Positions 1 through 9,589 of a stretch of DNA of 45,131 nucleotides are shown here, piece by piece. A program made the position numbers and the translations under genes. Origin of the DNA: Nanobdellota archaeon (GTDB lineage Archaea; Nanobdellota; Nanobdellia; Woesearchaeales; GW2011-AR9); contig JAUSJN010000061.1 in NCBI GenBank assembly GCA_030647325.1, positions 1 through 45,131 on the forward strand. Direction: 5' to 3'. Below the pieces are notes generated by a model. That model did not search any database, was not told the DNA's origin, and was given only the letters and a program-made list of their open reading frames with translations. How positions within the stretch are numbered: position 1 is the stretch's first letter; the number at the start of each line of letters is the position of its first letter.

Positions 1-69
1 AACAGCCCGTTCAGTAACATTAACTCCTATTCCAACTCTGTCTTCAATAGATAATGTATAGGTTGCCAT
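1..69 (-). CDS. Partial CDS, N-terminal 23 residues only
   Basis: An ATG lies 2 bp past the stop codon of rps12, in the same direction, and the frame stays open to the window edge. The visible N-terminus is MATYTLSIEDRVGIGVNV. The gene after rps12 in archaea is usually rps7, but this start does not look like a typical uS7 N-terminus, so I do not name it. The tight spacing suggests it belongs to the RNA polymerase/ribosomal operon. Confidence 0.55.
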   Translation of the reverse strand, partial: MATYTLSIEDRVGIGVNVTERAV

Positions 70-71
70 GT

Positions 72-491
72 TTACCTTCTTGCTTTCTCTAACTTACCTT
101 TCAATAAGGCATCTAGACTTTGATCGTTAACTTTGATGACCTGCCATCTGATACAAGGCAAGTCTCCTTTGGAACGGCCCATTTTTCCGCCGATCTGCTC
201 TATGATCACTTCATCGTGTTCGTTGATGAGCTTCTGAGCGCCATCGCCGGGCATAAATGCGGTAATTTGTTTTCCATTCTTTACCAGCTGAACGCGAGCG
301 CACTTTCGCATACCTGAACAAGGCTGCTTAGCTTCAACCTGAATTTTTTCCAGAACGATCGCTTTTGCTTGTGAGGATCCTTCTAAGGGGTCTACTTTCT
401 TTCGTAATTTTGTACGTGAAACTAGCCTAAACTGTCTTCTTCGCTTCTGCAACTTCTTCCCTGCAGATAATCCGTTTGCTTTGTTTCCCAT
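72..491 (-). CDS. rps12: 30S ribosomal protein S12 (uS12, archaeal type)
   Basis: Decoding-centre protein of the small ribosomal subunit. The 139 residues match archaeal/eukaryotic uS12 in length and show a basic N-terminus, the conserved RKCARVQL segment, PGDGAQKL and GGKMGRS. It lies 1 bp downstream of nusA, within the RNA polymerase operon as in many archaea. One oddity: the normally near-invariant KQPNSA loop beside the mRNA decoding site reads KQPCSG. The rest of the fold-defining sequence is intact, so this should be a functional protein. Confidence 0.95.
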   Translation of the reverse strand: MGNKANGLSAGKKLQKRRRQFRLVSRTKLRKKVDPLEGSSQAKAIVLEKIQVEAKQPCSGMRKCARVQLVKNGKQITAFMPGDGAQKLINEHDEVIIEQIGGKMGRSKGDLPCIRWQVIKVNDQSLDALLKGKLEKARR

Positions 492-492
492 T

Positions 493-909
493 TTATACGA
501 CTTTTATTTGGTGAGGAAAGAACCGTTTTACGGCTCTATTTATAAGTTTTAAGTTCTTCCCCTGCCTTCCGATTAATAAACTTTTTGCTTTTTTATTAGT
601 CTCTTTGATAACTACGGTCTCCTGCTCTTCCGTTATAGACTCTATCCGCAGGGGATAGATGATATTTTTGATGAACTCAGCCACATTATCGCTGAATTCG
701 ATGATCCTTATCTTTCGCTGCAGTTCCTGCTGCAATCGCTTAATATTGCTGGCTCCTTTTCCGATAGCTTTTCCCAGCTCTCCTGATGCGACCACAAAAT
801 AGATGGTCCCTTCTTCATCAGTAAAGCAATCCTTTACCTTGGCTTTAGTTATCTTCTCCATCAGGAGAGATAAGCCCATCGTCTCTTGGTTAAGGATTAG
901 TCGTGTCAA
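493..909 (-). CDS. nusA: Archaeal NusA-like transcription factor (two KH domains)
   Basis: A short archaeal NusA of 138 residues, consisting only of tandem KH domains without the bacterial N-terminal polymerase-binding and S1 domains. KH1 has the GKGA form of the GxxG loop near residue 52, and KH2 has GRQG near residue 114. It sits between rpl30e and rps12 with 1-2 bp gaps, the classic archaeal arrangement, and is presumably co-transcribed with the polymerase genes. Its expected role is RNA binding during elongation or termination; this is known for the family and not shown here. Confidence 0.92.
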   Translation of the reverse strand: MTRLILNQETMGLSLLMEKITKAKVKDCFTDEEGTIYFVVASGELGKAIGKGASNIKRLQQELQRKIRIIEFSDNVAEFIKNIIYPLRIESITEEQETVVIKETNKKAKSLLIGRQGKNLKLINRAVKRFFPHQIKVV

Positions 910-911
910 TT

Positions 912-1193
912 TTATTCAGTGGTTGCCAGCACGGCGATAAAGAAGCCTTTCTTGCAGAATAGACCTAACTCTTCATTGTTAAGGTTTAGTTCTATTACTG
1001 GAACTTTGACCAACTTAGCAAAAGTAACCAGATCTTCTTTAAGGTCCTCTGGGCAATTGCTGGCCAGGAATACTTTAGCTAAGCTTTTCGCCCGCAAGTG
1101 TTTCAAGACCCGTTCTTTTCCGATGATAACTTTACCGTCCTGAAGTTTTGCCTTCAGGTCTTTCATGTCTTTTTCAAGGTTTTCTGTAGCCAT
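912..1193 (-). CDS. rpl30e: Ribosomal protein L30e-like (eL30)
   Basis: A small protein of the L7Ae/L30e RNA-binding fold, encoded between rpoA2 and nusA as in most archaea. With the chosen start it has 93 residues (MATENLEKDMKDLK...), a normal length. The frame is open further upstream, but an AGGAG about 10 nt before this ATG and the family length favour it. The IIGKERVLKHLRAKSLAKVFLASNC segment matches the family pattern around the RNA-binding loop. A KVPVIEL strand and a C-terminal FFIAVL strand complete the alpha/beta fold. Confidence 0.88.
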   Translation of the reverse strand: MATENLEKDMKDLKAKLQDGKVIIGKERVLKHLRAKSLAKVFLASNCPEDLKEDLVTFAKLVKVPVIELNLNNEELGLFCKKGFFIAVLATTE

Positions 1194-1216
1194 AATTGTC
1201 ATACTCCTTTGTGCTT

Positions 1217-2362
1217 TCATTTCATCTTGGTCACTAACCCAGGCAATCCAGTTCCAACAGGAACTGGCTGGTTGATCATGACGTTTTCTACGACGGAGGT
1301 TAAGTAATCCACTTCTCCTTCCAAGGCCGCGTTAATCAAATGCTTGATCGGTGTCTCGAAGGATGCTCGGGCCAAGACGCTGGCTTTTTCTTTGACTACT
1401 CCGTATCGGGTCACTCCCTTCACTACACCGGTAGCACACATAATATCAGCTACCAGCATGATATGACGAACATCAATGTTTAGTCCTTGAGCTTCAATTA
1501 CTTTGAATACTTCGCGGATGATCGCTTCACGAGCAGCTTCTACACCTAATGTTTCGTAGATTTCATAAATGTCGTTGGTGGTAGTTCTTACTTCATCTAC
1601 TTCTGGAAGAGCTAAAATATCCTTGAGGTTTGTTCCGGAAGTCAGGACGATGTATTCTTCCCCTCGCTTGACCGGCAATACTTGTTTTATGCCTTTGGTC
1701 CCAGTGATCTTGAGCTCTTTGATTTTTTCTTTAAGATTGTAAAGGTCTTTGAGTTCCTGCGTCTTTCCAGTTTTGGCCAGAGTAAGATCATCATCACTGC
1801 TTTCCACGCTGAATCCTTTTGCTTTAGCCTTGATCACTTTGGCTAATTCTTTAGTTGATAAATCGTAATCTGCCAATAAGGTTTTGTTGAGAGTTACTTT
1901 AAGCACCTGATCGAAAATATTCAGAGAATATTCTGATGCTAGTTCGCCGAAGGTGGTCTCTTTGATCTTAGCTGCAAATTTTTTCAGCTTATCAATATCA
2001 TTATTGTACGGTTCTTTGAGGAAGATCTCCATCATCGGGGTCTTGATGTCTTTCCGGGCGTCAAAAATCTCAATGATACGAGGAAGACCAGTGGTAACGT
2101 TCATCTCTGAAACCCCTGCGAAGTGAAAAGTGTTCAAGGTCATCTGCGTACCTGGTTCGCCAATACTTTGCGCACTTACCAGACCGACACATTCACCTGG
2201 ATTAACTTTTGCGTTCTCGTGTGCGGTCACTACTGTTTCCATAACTTTGGTTAAGTCAGATTTAGAGATAGATGCAGGCAGTTGATCTTTCACTTCTTGT
2301 AATACGGAAGGAGAAAGTCTATCTGCGTATTCTTCAACAGTCTTTTCGTGGTCAGCTTTCAT
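1217..2362 (-). CDS. rpoA2: DNA-directed RNA polymerase subunit A''
   Basis: C-terminal part of the split archaeal largest RNA polymerase subunit, 381 residues. It holds the trigger-loop region ([20 protein letters not shown], then [13 protein letters not shown]) and the C-terminal jaw/clamp segment. I start at ATG 2362 because a strong GGTGGAG Shine-Dalgarno lies about 9 nt upstream. An in-frame GTG five codons earlier is possible and would overlap rpoA1. The gene starts 1 bp after the rpoA1 stop, so the two halves are translationally linked. No unusual residues were noticed in the catalytic segment. Confidence 0.95.
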   Translation of the reverse strand: MKADHEKTVEEYADRLSPSVLQEVKDQLPASISKSDLTKVMETVVTAHENAKVNPGECVGLVSAQSIGEPGTQMTLNTFHFAGVSEMNVTTGLPRIIEIFDARKDIKTPMMEIFLKEPYNNDIDKLKKFAAKIKETTFGELASEYSLNIFDQVLKVTLNKTLLADYDLSTKELAKVIKAKAKGFSVESSDDDLTLAKTGKTQELKDLYNLKEKIKELKITGTKGIKQVLPVKRGEEYIVLTSGTNLKDILALPEVDEVRTTTNDIYEIYETLGVEAAREAIIREVFKVIEAQGLNIDVRHIMLVADIMCATGVVKGVTRYGVVKEKASVLARASFETPIKHLINAALEGEVDYLTSVVENVMINQPVPVGTGLPGLVTKMK

Positions 2363-2363
2363 C

Positions 2364-4937
2364 TTAGTTCTCTCCACCTACGATTTGTTGGATGATCTCT
2401 TTGACATCAACAACGCCGTTCTTAGTCTTGGAAACGTCTAATCCGTCTTCTCCGTAGGAGAACTGCACTATTTTTCCGCTGGCATCTCGCACGGAACCAT
2501 CATACGCCACTTTAAGATCCTGCATGGCGTTAGACAATCTTCGGTAGAGGTAACCTGATTTAGGTGTTCTCAGAGCAGTATCCATAAGTGCGTCTCTTCC
2601 AGTCATCGCTCCGAAGAAAAACTCGCTCGGTGTCAAACCGCTCTTGAAATTATTCTTGATGAAACCGCGTGCTTTTGGGCTTAGATCTTTAGTTTTGAAA
2701 TAGGAAAGGGTCCTTCCTTTGAATCCTGATTCAATCCGCTTTCCCCGTAATGCTTGCTGACCTACAACCGCAGTCATCTGCGCGATGTTCAGTGGGTTTC
2801 CTCGGGATCCGCATTTAGCCATGGTCAGGGCAGAGCTATCCTTCGCTTGACGGATAGCGATATCCCCGCTTTTGTTCCTGGCCCGGTTAAGAGCTTCCAA
2901 GATGCGTAATTCTAAAGTTTCAGCTACGGTCCGACCGGGCAGCGCCTGTAATTTTCCTGCGTAAAATTCGTCGATAAGCTTCAAGGATTCATCTTCTGCT
3001 TTCTTGATGGCATTGCTGATCTCTATTTTTGTCTCTTCTAACAATTCAAGATCGCCTACGCCGATGGAGAATCCTCTCCGGGTAAGCACGACAATGCCTA
3101 ATTTGGAAATTTTACCAAGCAAATCAGCAGTGAAAGCTGGGCCGTATTTTCCGTAGACATTCCGAAGCATCAATCCGCTTTCCTGCCCTAGGTTAGATTT
3201 ATCCATCACTCCGGTTTTCAGGTTTCCATTCACGATCTTGACTTGGTTGCCGGCCTTGTCTTCCCCGAGGAAGTTGAAATCTTTCGGAAGTAAAACTGAA
3301 AAGACTTCTTTACCGTCGATCTTCTCTTTGTCAGGCAAAGAAGAAAGGTCTTCCACGCCGCAATTGTACAATAGATCAACCGCTTCATTTCGGGTAAGCA
3401 CTAATTCTTTGGTCAATAAGTAGTTGCCAGTGATCGCATCATGGATGCATCCTACCACGCTTAATCCATAACGCGGGCTGATGATCTGAGTTTCTACCAG
3501 CATCAAGATCCTTGCTTCAGCTCTTGCTTCTTCGTTCTGGGGAATATGGAAGTTCATCTCGTCCCCGTCGAAGTCAGCGTTATAAGGGTTACAGACGGCC
3601 GGGTTGAGGCGGAAGGTATTTCCTGGAAGCACTTTTACCAGATGGCACATCATGCTCATCCTATGTAGAGAAGGCTGCCTGTTGAATAAAGAGATATCTC
3701 CATCGATAAGATGTCTTTCAACAATAAATCCTTCCTCTAACTCTTCCAGAATCTCTTCTTTGGTTTCGTCGGTGATAGTCTTACGTCTTCCGTTCGGCTT
3801 AATGACATAATTAGCGCCAGGATATTTTTTTGGACCGTTTTCTACCAGTTTTTTCAAATGTTCCTTGTTCCATTCAGAAACACGTTCTGGAATAGTAAGC
3901 TGCATAGCGATACTTAAAGGGACCCCGACTTCGTTAAGACTGATCAATGGATCAGGACTGATGACGGTACGAGCAGAGAAATCTGTTCTTTTACCAGCCA
4001 GGTTATGCCTGATACGTCCTTCCTTGCTTTTGATCCTTTCAGAGAGAGTCTTTAATGGCTGTCCTCCACGATGTCGTGCTGGCGGAAGCTGTGCTACTTC
4101 ATTGTCGAAGAAGGTAGTGACGTGATATTGCAATAAGTCCCAGAGATCTTCGATAATAACTTCTGGCGCTCCGGCGTTGATGTTTTCAAACAAGCGCTGG
4201 TTGATCCTGACGATGTCGCCCAGTTTGTGAGTCAAGTCGTCTTCGCTTCGCTCACCGGACTCTAAAGTGATACTTGGCCTCATCGTTACCGGAGGGATCT
4301 GTAATACGGTAAGGATCATCCATTCTGGTCGGAAATTCTTATAGTCAAAGCCGAAGATCATGACATCTTCTTCAGATACTTTTTCTAATCGCGCGCGTAC
4401 TTCGATGGGGCTTAAACGAGCTTCTCCTTCGTAGAAGTTGTATGGTTTTTCAATCTTGATCTTTTCCTGCTTTGCATTGCAGTGCGGGCATTTGTCCTTA
4501 GCCTTGTATTTGCTGACAATCTCTTTTACTTTCCTGCGTCGGGTTTCCAGATCTTCAGTTTCGCCTTCTTTATTGAGGATGGCTACATATTTTTTGACTT
4601 TTTCTTCTGGGATCAGTACTCGACCGCAGGATTTACAAGTTGACCTTAGTAAATCAAGAATCTGACGTACAAATTTAATATGCACAACTGGACGAGCTAA
4701 TTCTATATACCCAAAGTGGCCAAGACTCTCTTTTAATTTTAATCCATCTGTCTTACAGATAAGTCCAGGATCAATTACTCCTAAGCGAAGGTCCATCAAA
4801 CCGCCATCGACGGGATATCCTTCCTTATCATACAATTCAGGAGTGACTATCTTTGCCGCGGCAGCTTCTACCATCATCTTCGGAGAGATAACTTCGAAAG
4901 AGATGCTGTCAATCTTCTTGTGGACTTCTGGATTCAT
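2364..4937 (-). CDS. rpoA1: DNA-directed RNA polymerase subunit A'
   Basis: N-terminal part of the archaeal largest subunit, 857 residues. The catalytic magnesium motif NADFDGD is at residues 453-459 (Asp455, 457, 459), and the bridge-helix-proximal segments are conserved. The internal zinc site is intact (Cys101, Cys104, Cys150, Cys153). The N-terminal clamp zinc site, normally CxxC...CxGH, is degraded: Cys61 and His74 remain, but the second Cys is Asp64 and the third is Ser71. The gene sits between rpoB1 (38-bp gap) and rpoA2. The loss is probably structural, because everything else indicates an active polymerase. Confidence 0.96.
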   Translation of the reverse strand: MNPEVHKKIDSISFEVISPKMMVEAAAAKIVTPELYDKEGYPVDGGLMDLRLGVIDPGLICKTDGLKLKESLGHFGYIELARPVVHIKFVRQILDLLRSTCKSCGRVLIPEEKVKKYVAILNKEGETEDLETRRRKVKEIVSKYKAKDKCPHCNAKQEKIKIEKPYNFYEGEARLSPIEVRARLEKVSEEDVMIFGFDYKNFRPEWMILTVLQIPPVTMRPSITLESGERSEDDLTHKLGDIVRINQRLFENINAGAPEVIIEDLWDLLQYHVTTFFDNEVAQLPPARHRGGQPLKTLSERIKSKEGRIRHNLAGKRTDFSARTVISPDPLISLNEVGVPLSIAMQLTIPERVSEWNKEHLKKLVENGPKKYPGANYVIKPNGRRKTITDETKEEILEELEEGFIVERHLIDGDISLFNRQPSLHRMSMMCHLVKVLPGNTFRLNPAVCNPYNADFDGDEMNFHIPQNEEARAEARILMLVETQIISPRYGLSVVGCIHDAITGNYLLTKELVLTRNEAVDLLYNCGVEDLSSLPDKEKIDGKEVFSVLLPKDFNFLGEDKAGNQVKIVNGNLKTGVMDKSNLGQESGLMLRNVYGKYGPAFTADLLGKISKLGIVVLTRRGFSIGVGDLELLEETKIEISNAIKKAEDESLKLIDEFYAGKLQALPGRTVAETLELRILEALNRARNKSGDIAIRQAKDSSALTMAKCGSRGNPLNIAQMTAVVGQQALRGKRIESGFKGRTLSYFKTKDLSPKARGFIKNNFKSGLTPSEFFFGAMTGRDALMDTALRTPKSGYLYRRLSNAMQDLKVAYDGSVRDASGKIVQFSYGEDGLDVSKTKNGVVDVKEIIQQIVGGEN

Positions 4938-4975
4938 TTTTTGGCCTTTGTTTTTTTATTGTTATTATTTATTTT

Positions 4976-6778
4976 TTAGTATTTGCTCTTTAAGTGCAAC
5001 CTAGGGTAAATGCCTAAGGTCCTGATCTCGTCAAGCAACAATTTGAACGCATAGCTCATCTCTATATGGGACATCTCGGAATTTTCTCCATAAAGAGGGG
5101 ATACGGCTCTTCCTTTGCGAGCGTCGTAGTATCCCATCAATCCTGATTTTTCACAGACGGGAATAACAACCTTGTCAGAGTCGAATCTTTCTTTGAGCAG
5201 CAAACTTGCTCCGTGAGCGATGAAAGTATCCTTCTCCATCTCTCCCAGCCGCAGTCCTCCTTCTTTAGCCTTACCCTCGGTAGGCTGCCTGGTCAATAAC
5301 TGGATCGGACCTCGCGCACGGGCCTGCATCTTGTTGGCAACCATGTGCCGTAAGCGTAAGTAGTACATGTTTCCGACGAAAATTCTAGCCATCATTTTCT
5401 TACCGGTCCTTCCGTCGTAAAATACTTCTGTTCCGTCTTCTTGGAATCCTAAACCTGATAACTGTTTTCGCAAGTCTTCTTCTTTTTCTGCTTCAAAGAG
5501 GGTGCCATCAACATATCTTCCCGCCAATGCGCCTACTTTTCCACCTACTAGTTCTATCAAATGTGATACGGTCATCCTTGAGGAAACCCCGTGCGGAGTA
5601 AAGATCAGATCAGGAGTGATCCCACTTTCTGAGAAAGGAAGATCCTGTGGAGGTACTAAGATACCAACTACTCCTTTCTGACCGTGCCGGCTGGTGAACT
5701 TATCTCCAATCTCAGGGATGCGTTCATCGCGCAAGCGAACTTGCACTAATTTGTTCCCTTCTTCGTTTTCAGTAAGCACCACAAAATCAGCGACTCCTTT
5801 TTCTCCATGTTTCAGGTTGATGGAGCTTTCACGCCGGGTTGCTGCAGCCAGGTTGTATTCGTCCATGCTGCTCAAGAATCGCGGAGGACTAGTTTTACCG
5901 ATAACAACATCCCCTTCATTTACTTTAGCCTCGGGGTATAAAATCCCATCGCTTTCCAAGAAGCGGTAATCATGTTCACTACGATATCCTTTGACCTCTT
6001 TGTCAGGGATGGAAACTTCGTCGATCAGTCCTCCAGAGTAGCGTAGTTCTTGTGTTTCTACCGGTCTGAAATAAGTACTTCGTGATAATCCCCGTTCTAC
6101 GGAAGCTTTGCCTAAGATGACTCCGTCTTCCATGTTGTATCCATCATAACTCATCACCGCGACAATCATGTTCTGTCCTGAGGGGTGCTGGCTATATTCA
6201 GTAATATCGTGAATCTTAGTCTTGACAATAGGGAATTGAGGATAGTGCAGCAAGTTGGAATCCATATCCATACGCAAGTGGAAGTTCGCAGCATAGAACC
6301 CTAAGGCCTGCTTTTGGTTCTTGCTTCCGATGATCAGACGAGATGATTGGTTGTAATTTCCGAACGGAACCAGTGAAGTGGTGATCCCGCAGATGGAACC
6401 TGGAGAGATTTCCATGTGCGTATATTCAGGGCTAAGCTCTTCTTCGGAAGAAGCGACCAGCGCATTCTCTTCTTCTGCAGCGTCAAGATATTCTATGACT
6501 CCCTGCCTGATTAAGTCATGCCAGGTGATCTCTCCTTCCTCTAACTGCTTAAGATGTTTCTCAGAAAGCAGGGGCTTTCCTTCTTTGATGATTATTAAAG
6601 GACGGTGCGCTCTTCCTTCATCAGAGTGAAGGTGAACTTCCTGTGCCGCCAGATCATGATAGATGCTGATGTCTTCAGAGATCGATCCTTTGCGCCGAAG
6701 ATCTTTTACTTCGCCTACAAAGTGACTAGGATTATCTACGGTCCCGACGTATTTTGAGTTAAGGTATATGTCTGTCAT
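4976..6778 (-). CDS. rpoB1: DNA-directed RNA polymerase subunit B'
   Basis: C-terminal half of the split second-largest subunit, 600 residues. It contains the GYNMEDGVILGKASVERG block, the RDERIPEIGDKFTSRHGQKG block that lines the active centre, and the C-terminal MVANKMQARARGP and TRQPTEGKAKEGGLR segments that contact A'. The C-terminal zinc site, usually four Cys or three Cys and a His, is mostly gone: Cys542 stays, but the others are Ser545, Ser560 and Tyr563. It lies 1 bp downstream of rpoB2. The zinc loss parallels that in A'. Confidence 0.96.
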   Translation of the reverse strand: MTDIYLNSKYVGTVDNPSHFVGEVKDLRRKGSISEDISIYHDLAAQEVHLHSDEGRAHRPLIIIKEGKPLLSEKHLKQLEEGEITWHDLIRQGVIEYLDAAEEENALVASSEEELSPEYTHMEISPGSICGITTSLVPFGNYNQSSRLIIGSKNQKQALGFYAANFHLRMDMDSNLLHYPQFPIVKTKIHDITEYSQHPSGQNMIVAVMSYDGYNMEDGVILGKASVERGLSRSTYFRPVETQELRYSGGLIDEVSIPDKEVKGYRSEHDYRFLESDGILYPEAKVNEGDVVIGKTSPPRFLSSMDEYNLAAATRRESSINLKHGEKGVADFVVLTENEEGNKLVQVRLRDERIPEIGDKFTSRHGQKGVVGILVPPQDLPFSESGITPDLIFTPHGVSSRMTVSHLIELVGGKVGALAGRYVDGTLFEAEKEEDLRKQLSGLGFQEDGTEVFYDGRTGKKMMARIFVGNMYYLRLRHMVANKMQARARGPIQLLTRQPTEGKAKEGGLRLGEMEKDTFIAHGASLLLKERFDSDKVVIPVCEKSGLMGYYDARKGRAVSPLYGENSEMSHIEMSYAFKLLLDEIRTLGIYPRLHLKSKY

Positions 6779-6779
6779 T

Positions 6780-8252
6780 TTATCTCGCTTCCTGTAGTCC
6801 GATCATTTTTATTTTTTCTAACAATTCATTTTCATCCCGGTTTTGAGTGATGGAACAGAGCATCGCTAAGTTTTTTCTCAACCCAATGTTAGTACCTTCC
6901 GGAGTCTCGATGGGACATAATCTTCCTAAGTGAGTACAATGCAGGGCTCGTGCGTCGAAGTTTTCCTGCGAGGTGGAAAGAGGGCTTACTACTCTTTGCA
7001 GATGCGAGATCATGTCTAGATAATTAGTCCTGCTCATCCTCTGGGAAATTCCCTGCCTTCCGCCTACCCATTCCCCGGTAGCCATGGAGGAATAAAGCCT
7101 GGAAGTCAACAATTTTCCACGGATGATCACTCTGATGGAAGGTAATTTCCCTCTCTTGATGATTCTCTGGAAATTGTACAGGATATCTCCTACTAAGATC
7201 TTGAAGTTGACCCTGAATAAATCGATAAGCAGATCCCCGCTCAGGCGCAGGCGCTTGTTCATGTAGTGATCTTTATCGTCGGCAGACCTGATCCCATTGC
7301 TGACGTCAATGAATTTCTTGAGCATCTTACAAAGGTTCAATGCCTTGGAGCGCATAGCTGGAGGTTCCATCCCTACATTTGGCAAAAGATATTTGTTAAG
7401 TAATTCCTTGGTCCTTTCCATGCGGATCTCTTTTGGCTGCGCGACCCCTATTCTTTTAGCGATATAGTCGATGGCATCTTCTTGAGTTTTAATCTCGACG
7501 AATTCAAACAAGTTCAAGATCACTTCCTCATAGTTCTTTTCCGAGGAGATGGCTTTCATGATCTCTTCGTCTTTCACTAAGCCTAAGGCCTTGAGGATGA
7601 TCACTATCGGCATAGTCTTAACTCTGGTGAAGGTTAAGTAATATAATCCATCTTTCTTCCGCTCAAAGGTGTGCGGTATCTTATATGATCCTTTGCTGGC
7701 GAAATATCTTCCGGAATATCCGCCGGCATCTTCTTCGACGATAAAATTATTTCCGGCCAAATCTTCGACGGTGACAATGACTTTTTCCGTCCCGTTGATG
7801 ATGAAGTACCCTCCTGGGTCAGTGGCGTCTTCTCCACGTTTGATCAGTTCCTCCCTGCTTAGGCCGTGAAGGTGGCAATATTTACTGCGAAGCATGATGG
7901 GGATCTTACCTACTTCGGTGACAAAATTCTCTCTTTGCACATCATTGACATAGGTGCTGACCTCTAGATTGATAGGAGCAGAATAAGAAATCTTCCGCAG
8001 GCGCGCTTCTATAGGATAAATTGGCCTTTTACTGCCGTCAGCTTCAGTTATCTCTGGTTTTCCGACGGTGATGCGGCCAAAGCGAATCTTGAATTTTTCA
8101 ATATTATGCGGGATGATGGCAGGTTCTGCTTCTTTATTCTCTTCGATGACTTCCTGTAATCCTTTTTCGATGAGGATATTAAATGATTGGATATTGCTCT
8201 CTACGAATTTCTTCTCTTCAAAATATTTTTTTATAAGAATTGATCCGTCCAT
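6780..8252 (-). CDS. rpoB2: DNA-directed RNA polymerase subunit B''
   Basis: N-terminal half of the second-largest subunit (protrusion, lobe and start of the fork), 490 residues. Recognisable blocks are GGYFIINGTEKVIV, the lobe segment with KIPHTFERKKDG, and the fork-proximal RALHCTHLGRLCPIETPEGT near the C-terminus. I chose ATG 8252. An in-frame GTG two codons upstream overlaps the rpoH stop. The B''/B' split, followed by A'/A'', is typical of many euryarchaea and DPANN lineages. Confidence 0.95.
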   Translation of the reverse strand: MDGSILIKKYFEEKKFVESNIQSFNILIEKGLQEVIEENKEAEPAIIPHNIEKFKIRFGRITVGKPEITEADGSKRPIYPIEARLRKISYSAPINLEVSTYVNDVQRENFVTEVGKIPIMLRSKYCHLHGLSREELIKRGEDATDPGGYFIINGTEKVIVTVEDLAGNNFIVEEDAGGYSGRYFASKGSYKIPHTFERKKDGLYYLTFTRVKTMPIVIILKALGLVKDEEIMKAISSEKNYEEVILNLFEFVEIKTQEDAIDYIAKRIGVAQPKEIRMERTKELLNKYLLPNVGMEPPAMRSKALNLCKMLKKFIDVSNGIRSADDKDHYMNKRLRLSGDLLIDLFRVNFKILVGDILYNFQRIIKRGKLPSIRVIIRGKLLTSRLYSSMATGEWVGGRQGISQRMSRTNYLDMISHLQRVVSPLSTSQENFDARALHCTHLGRLCPIETPEGTNIGLRKNLAMLCSITQNRDENELLEKIKMIGLQEAR

Positions 8253-8254
8253 TT

Positions 8255-8512
8255 TCACTCTTCAACGACCTCACGATAATATACGCTTTTGCCGGCAGTT
8301 TTGCTCTCTCGTTCTATTCTGACGATATCTCCTGCTTTAGCGCTTAAATGCTTGATCGCAGGGTCGTGCTCTATAATTTTAGGCAGATCTTTTGGAGTAA
8401 TATAGTATTTCTGAAGAAGGCTTTCTTTTTCTGTGTCAGCTACTTTGCTATGCTTGCAGACAAGTTGATGAGTGGTAACGTTAAAGCTCATTTTTGTATA
8501 TTTTGCCCCCAT
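8255..8512 (-). CDS. rpoH: DNA-directed RNA polymerase subunit H
   Basis: Archaeal homologue of the C-terminal domain of eukaryotic RPB5. The core from HQLVCKHSKV through LPKIIEHDPAIKHL, AGDIVRI and SVYYREVV matches the small (about 75-aa) RpoH family. It is the first gene of the RNA polymerase operon and immediately precedes rpoB2. The 85-residue form has about ten extra N-terminal residues; a start at Met8 (MSFNVTTH) would be closer to family length, and no clear Shine-Dalgarno decides between them. tRNA-Lys ends only 24 bp upstream. Confidence 0.9.
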   Translation of the reverse strand: MGAKYTKMSFNVTTHQLVCKHSKVADTEKESLLQKYYITPKDLPKIIEHDPAIKHLSAKAGDIVRIERESKTAGKSVYYREVVEE

Positions 8513-8536
8513 GTTTTTGACTGATTTGATAATAAG

Positions 8537-8629
8537 CGGGCCGGAGGGGATTTGGACCCCCGACCTCCTGATCTCTTCACTTTTACTGGTGTAAAAGTCA
8601 AGCGCTCCACCAAGCTAAGCTACCGGCCC
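8537..8629 (-). tRNA. tRNA-Lys (UUU) with anticodon-loop intron
   Basis: Acceptor GGGCCGG pairs with CCGGCCC, with discriminator G. The T-arm is GGGGG-TCCAAAT-CCCC. The anticodon stem CTTGA/TCAGG encloses a 26-nt loop. Removing a 19-nt intron after position 37 gives loop CTTTTAA with anticodon UUU. The spliced sequence closely resembles archaeal tRNA-Lys. CCA is not encoded. It follows tRNA-Asp by 3 bp and precedes rpoH, so the two tRNAs are probably transcribed together and possibly lead the polymerase operon. Confidence 0.9.
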
Positions 8630-8632
8630 ATA

Positions 8633-8768
8633 CGCCCTGGCCGGGATTTTCGTTGATTGTGAATTCATCTCCAACCATTTTTGAACCCGGGTCGAAGCCT
8701 TGCTGCGCAGATTTCCAGTCGAATTCTGACCGACAGGGCTTCATGCTAGGCCACTACACCACCAGGGC
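8633..8768 (-). tRNA. tRNA-Asp (GUC) with two introns (anticodon loop and T-loop)
   Basis: Acceptor GCCCTGG pairs with CCAGGGC, with discriminator G. The anticodon stem AAGCC/GGCTT holds loop CTGTCG...A, so the anticodon is GUC after removal of an intron of about 30 nt. The T-stem CCGGG/CCCGG encloses 40 nt instead of 7, implying a second intron of about 33 nt inside the T-loop. Removing both gives 73 nt. The unrelated sequence of this T-loop intron distinguishes it from the longer ones in tRNA-Tyr and tRNA-Ile. Exact splice points are inferred from standard tRNA geometry. Confidence 0.88.
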
Positions 8769-8933
8769 AGCAGCAACAGCATTCCTTCTACAAATCATTC
8801 GTTTTAGAGAGTGAGGTGTAGAGAATCTGCTGCCATTTTTTAGCTAAAACAGTGGGTTGTTTATAAAGGTTTCTGTTTTTGACTTATTTTTAGTAGTTAC
8901 AAATTGATAGAAGTGTAGATAGAAGTTGATGGA

Positions 8934-8948
8934 AAAGTCCCCCCTCCC
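8934..8948. repeat. attL-like copy of the tRNA-Tyr 3' end (element 1)
   Basis: The 15-mer AAAGTCCCCCCTCCC is identical to 15035-15049, where it forms the 3' acceptor strand and part of the T-stem of tRNA-Tyr. A short duplicate of a tRNA 3' end, one copy next to a tyrosine recombinase, is the usual footprint of site-specific integration. Apart from this site, 8769-9016 shows nothing gene-like. Confidence 0.75.
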
Positions 8949-9016
8949 AGTCTGTTAGTAAAGGTATAAGACCCTAACAATTCTCAAATCGTTATAGTTT
9001 ATTTTATTGTACGAGA

Positions 9017-9478
9017 TTATTTAAAGCTTTTGTTACACAGCTCTTGAAGGAAACTTTTTAGTTCTTCCTGCACAATTTTTCTTATCTTAGATGCTTCTTG
9101 TTCTTCTTTTCTTTTAATTTCCTCTTGTCTTGAGATGTCAGCAGTAAACTCATATATTCCGCTTGCAGTCATACTATTTTGAAGAAGCCCAGTTCTGCTT
9201 AATTCCCGTTGGACAGCGGATTTGAGTTCTCGGTTGCGCAATGCTTCTTCTATTTCTTCTGGCAACTTGCCTTTTTTGCTTATCTGTAATAATTTCTTTA
9301 CGAATTTCTTATCTTCATATTTACGGCTCTGGAACTCCCTATCATAAGATTTTTTCCTTTCCTTGAAGCAGGGCTTACAAAATTCTTTTTTTCTGCCTCT
9401 TATTGCTAGGGTCAATTCGGTGCTGCACTTCTTGCAACGGTACTCTGACTCTTTTACTTTGCCTTTCTTTTGCTCCAT
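9017..9478 (-). CDS. Hypothetical zinc-finger, coiled-coil protein
   Basis: No family recognised. The 153-aa protein has an N-terminal zinc-finger-like pair (CKKC near residue 15, CKPC near residue 34), then a highly charged Lys/Glu-rich helical region, and a C-terminal stretch (RQEEIKRKEEQEASKIRKIV) that looks like a coiled coil. It is the leftmost gene of element 1 and is divergent from the small ORFs that follow. The composition suits nucleic-acid binding or a recombination accessory role, but this is inference. Confidence 0.7.
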   Translation of the reverse strand: MEQKKGKVKESEYRCKKCSTELTLAIRGRKKEFCKPCFKERKKSYDREFQSRKYEDKKFVKKLLQISKKGKLPEEIEEALRNRELKSAVQRELSRTGLLQNSMTASGIYEFTADISRQEEIKRKEEQEASKIRKIVQEELKSFLQELCNKSFK

Positions 9479-9589
9479 TTTATGTTAAGTGTTATAACTT
9501 GTTATAAACATTTCTATTTATTACGATAAAATACGAGTAATTTTTTGTCTTGTCAAAATTGATAAATTACGAGGATTACAATCTATTCT

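Noticed and set aside
7634-7837. Frames within and opposite the RNA polymerase genes
   Set aside because: They are shadows of highly conserved rpoA/rpoB coding sequence; the same applies to those opposite the 1195-aa protein.
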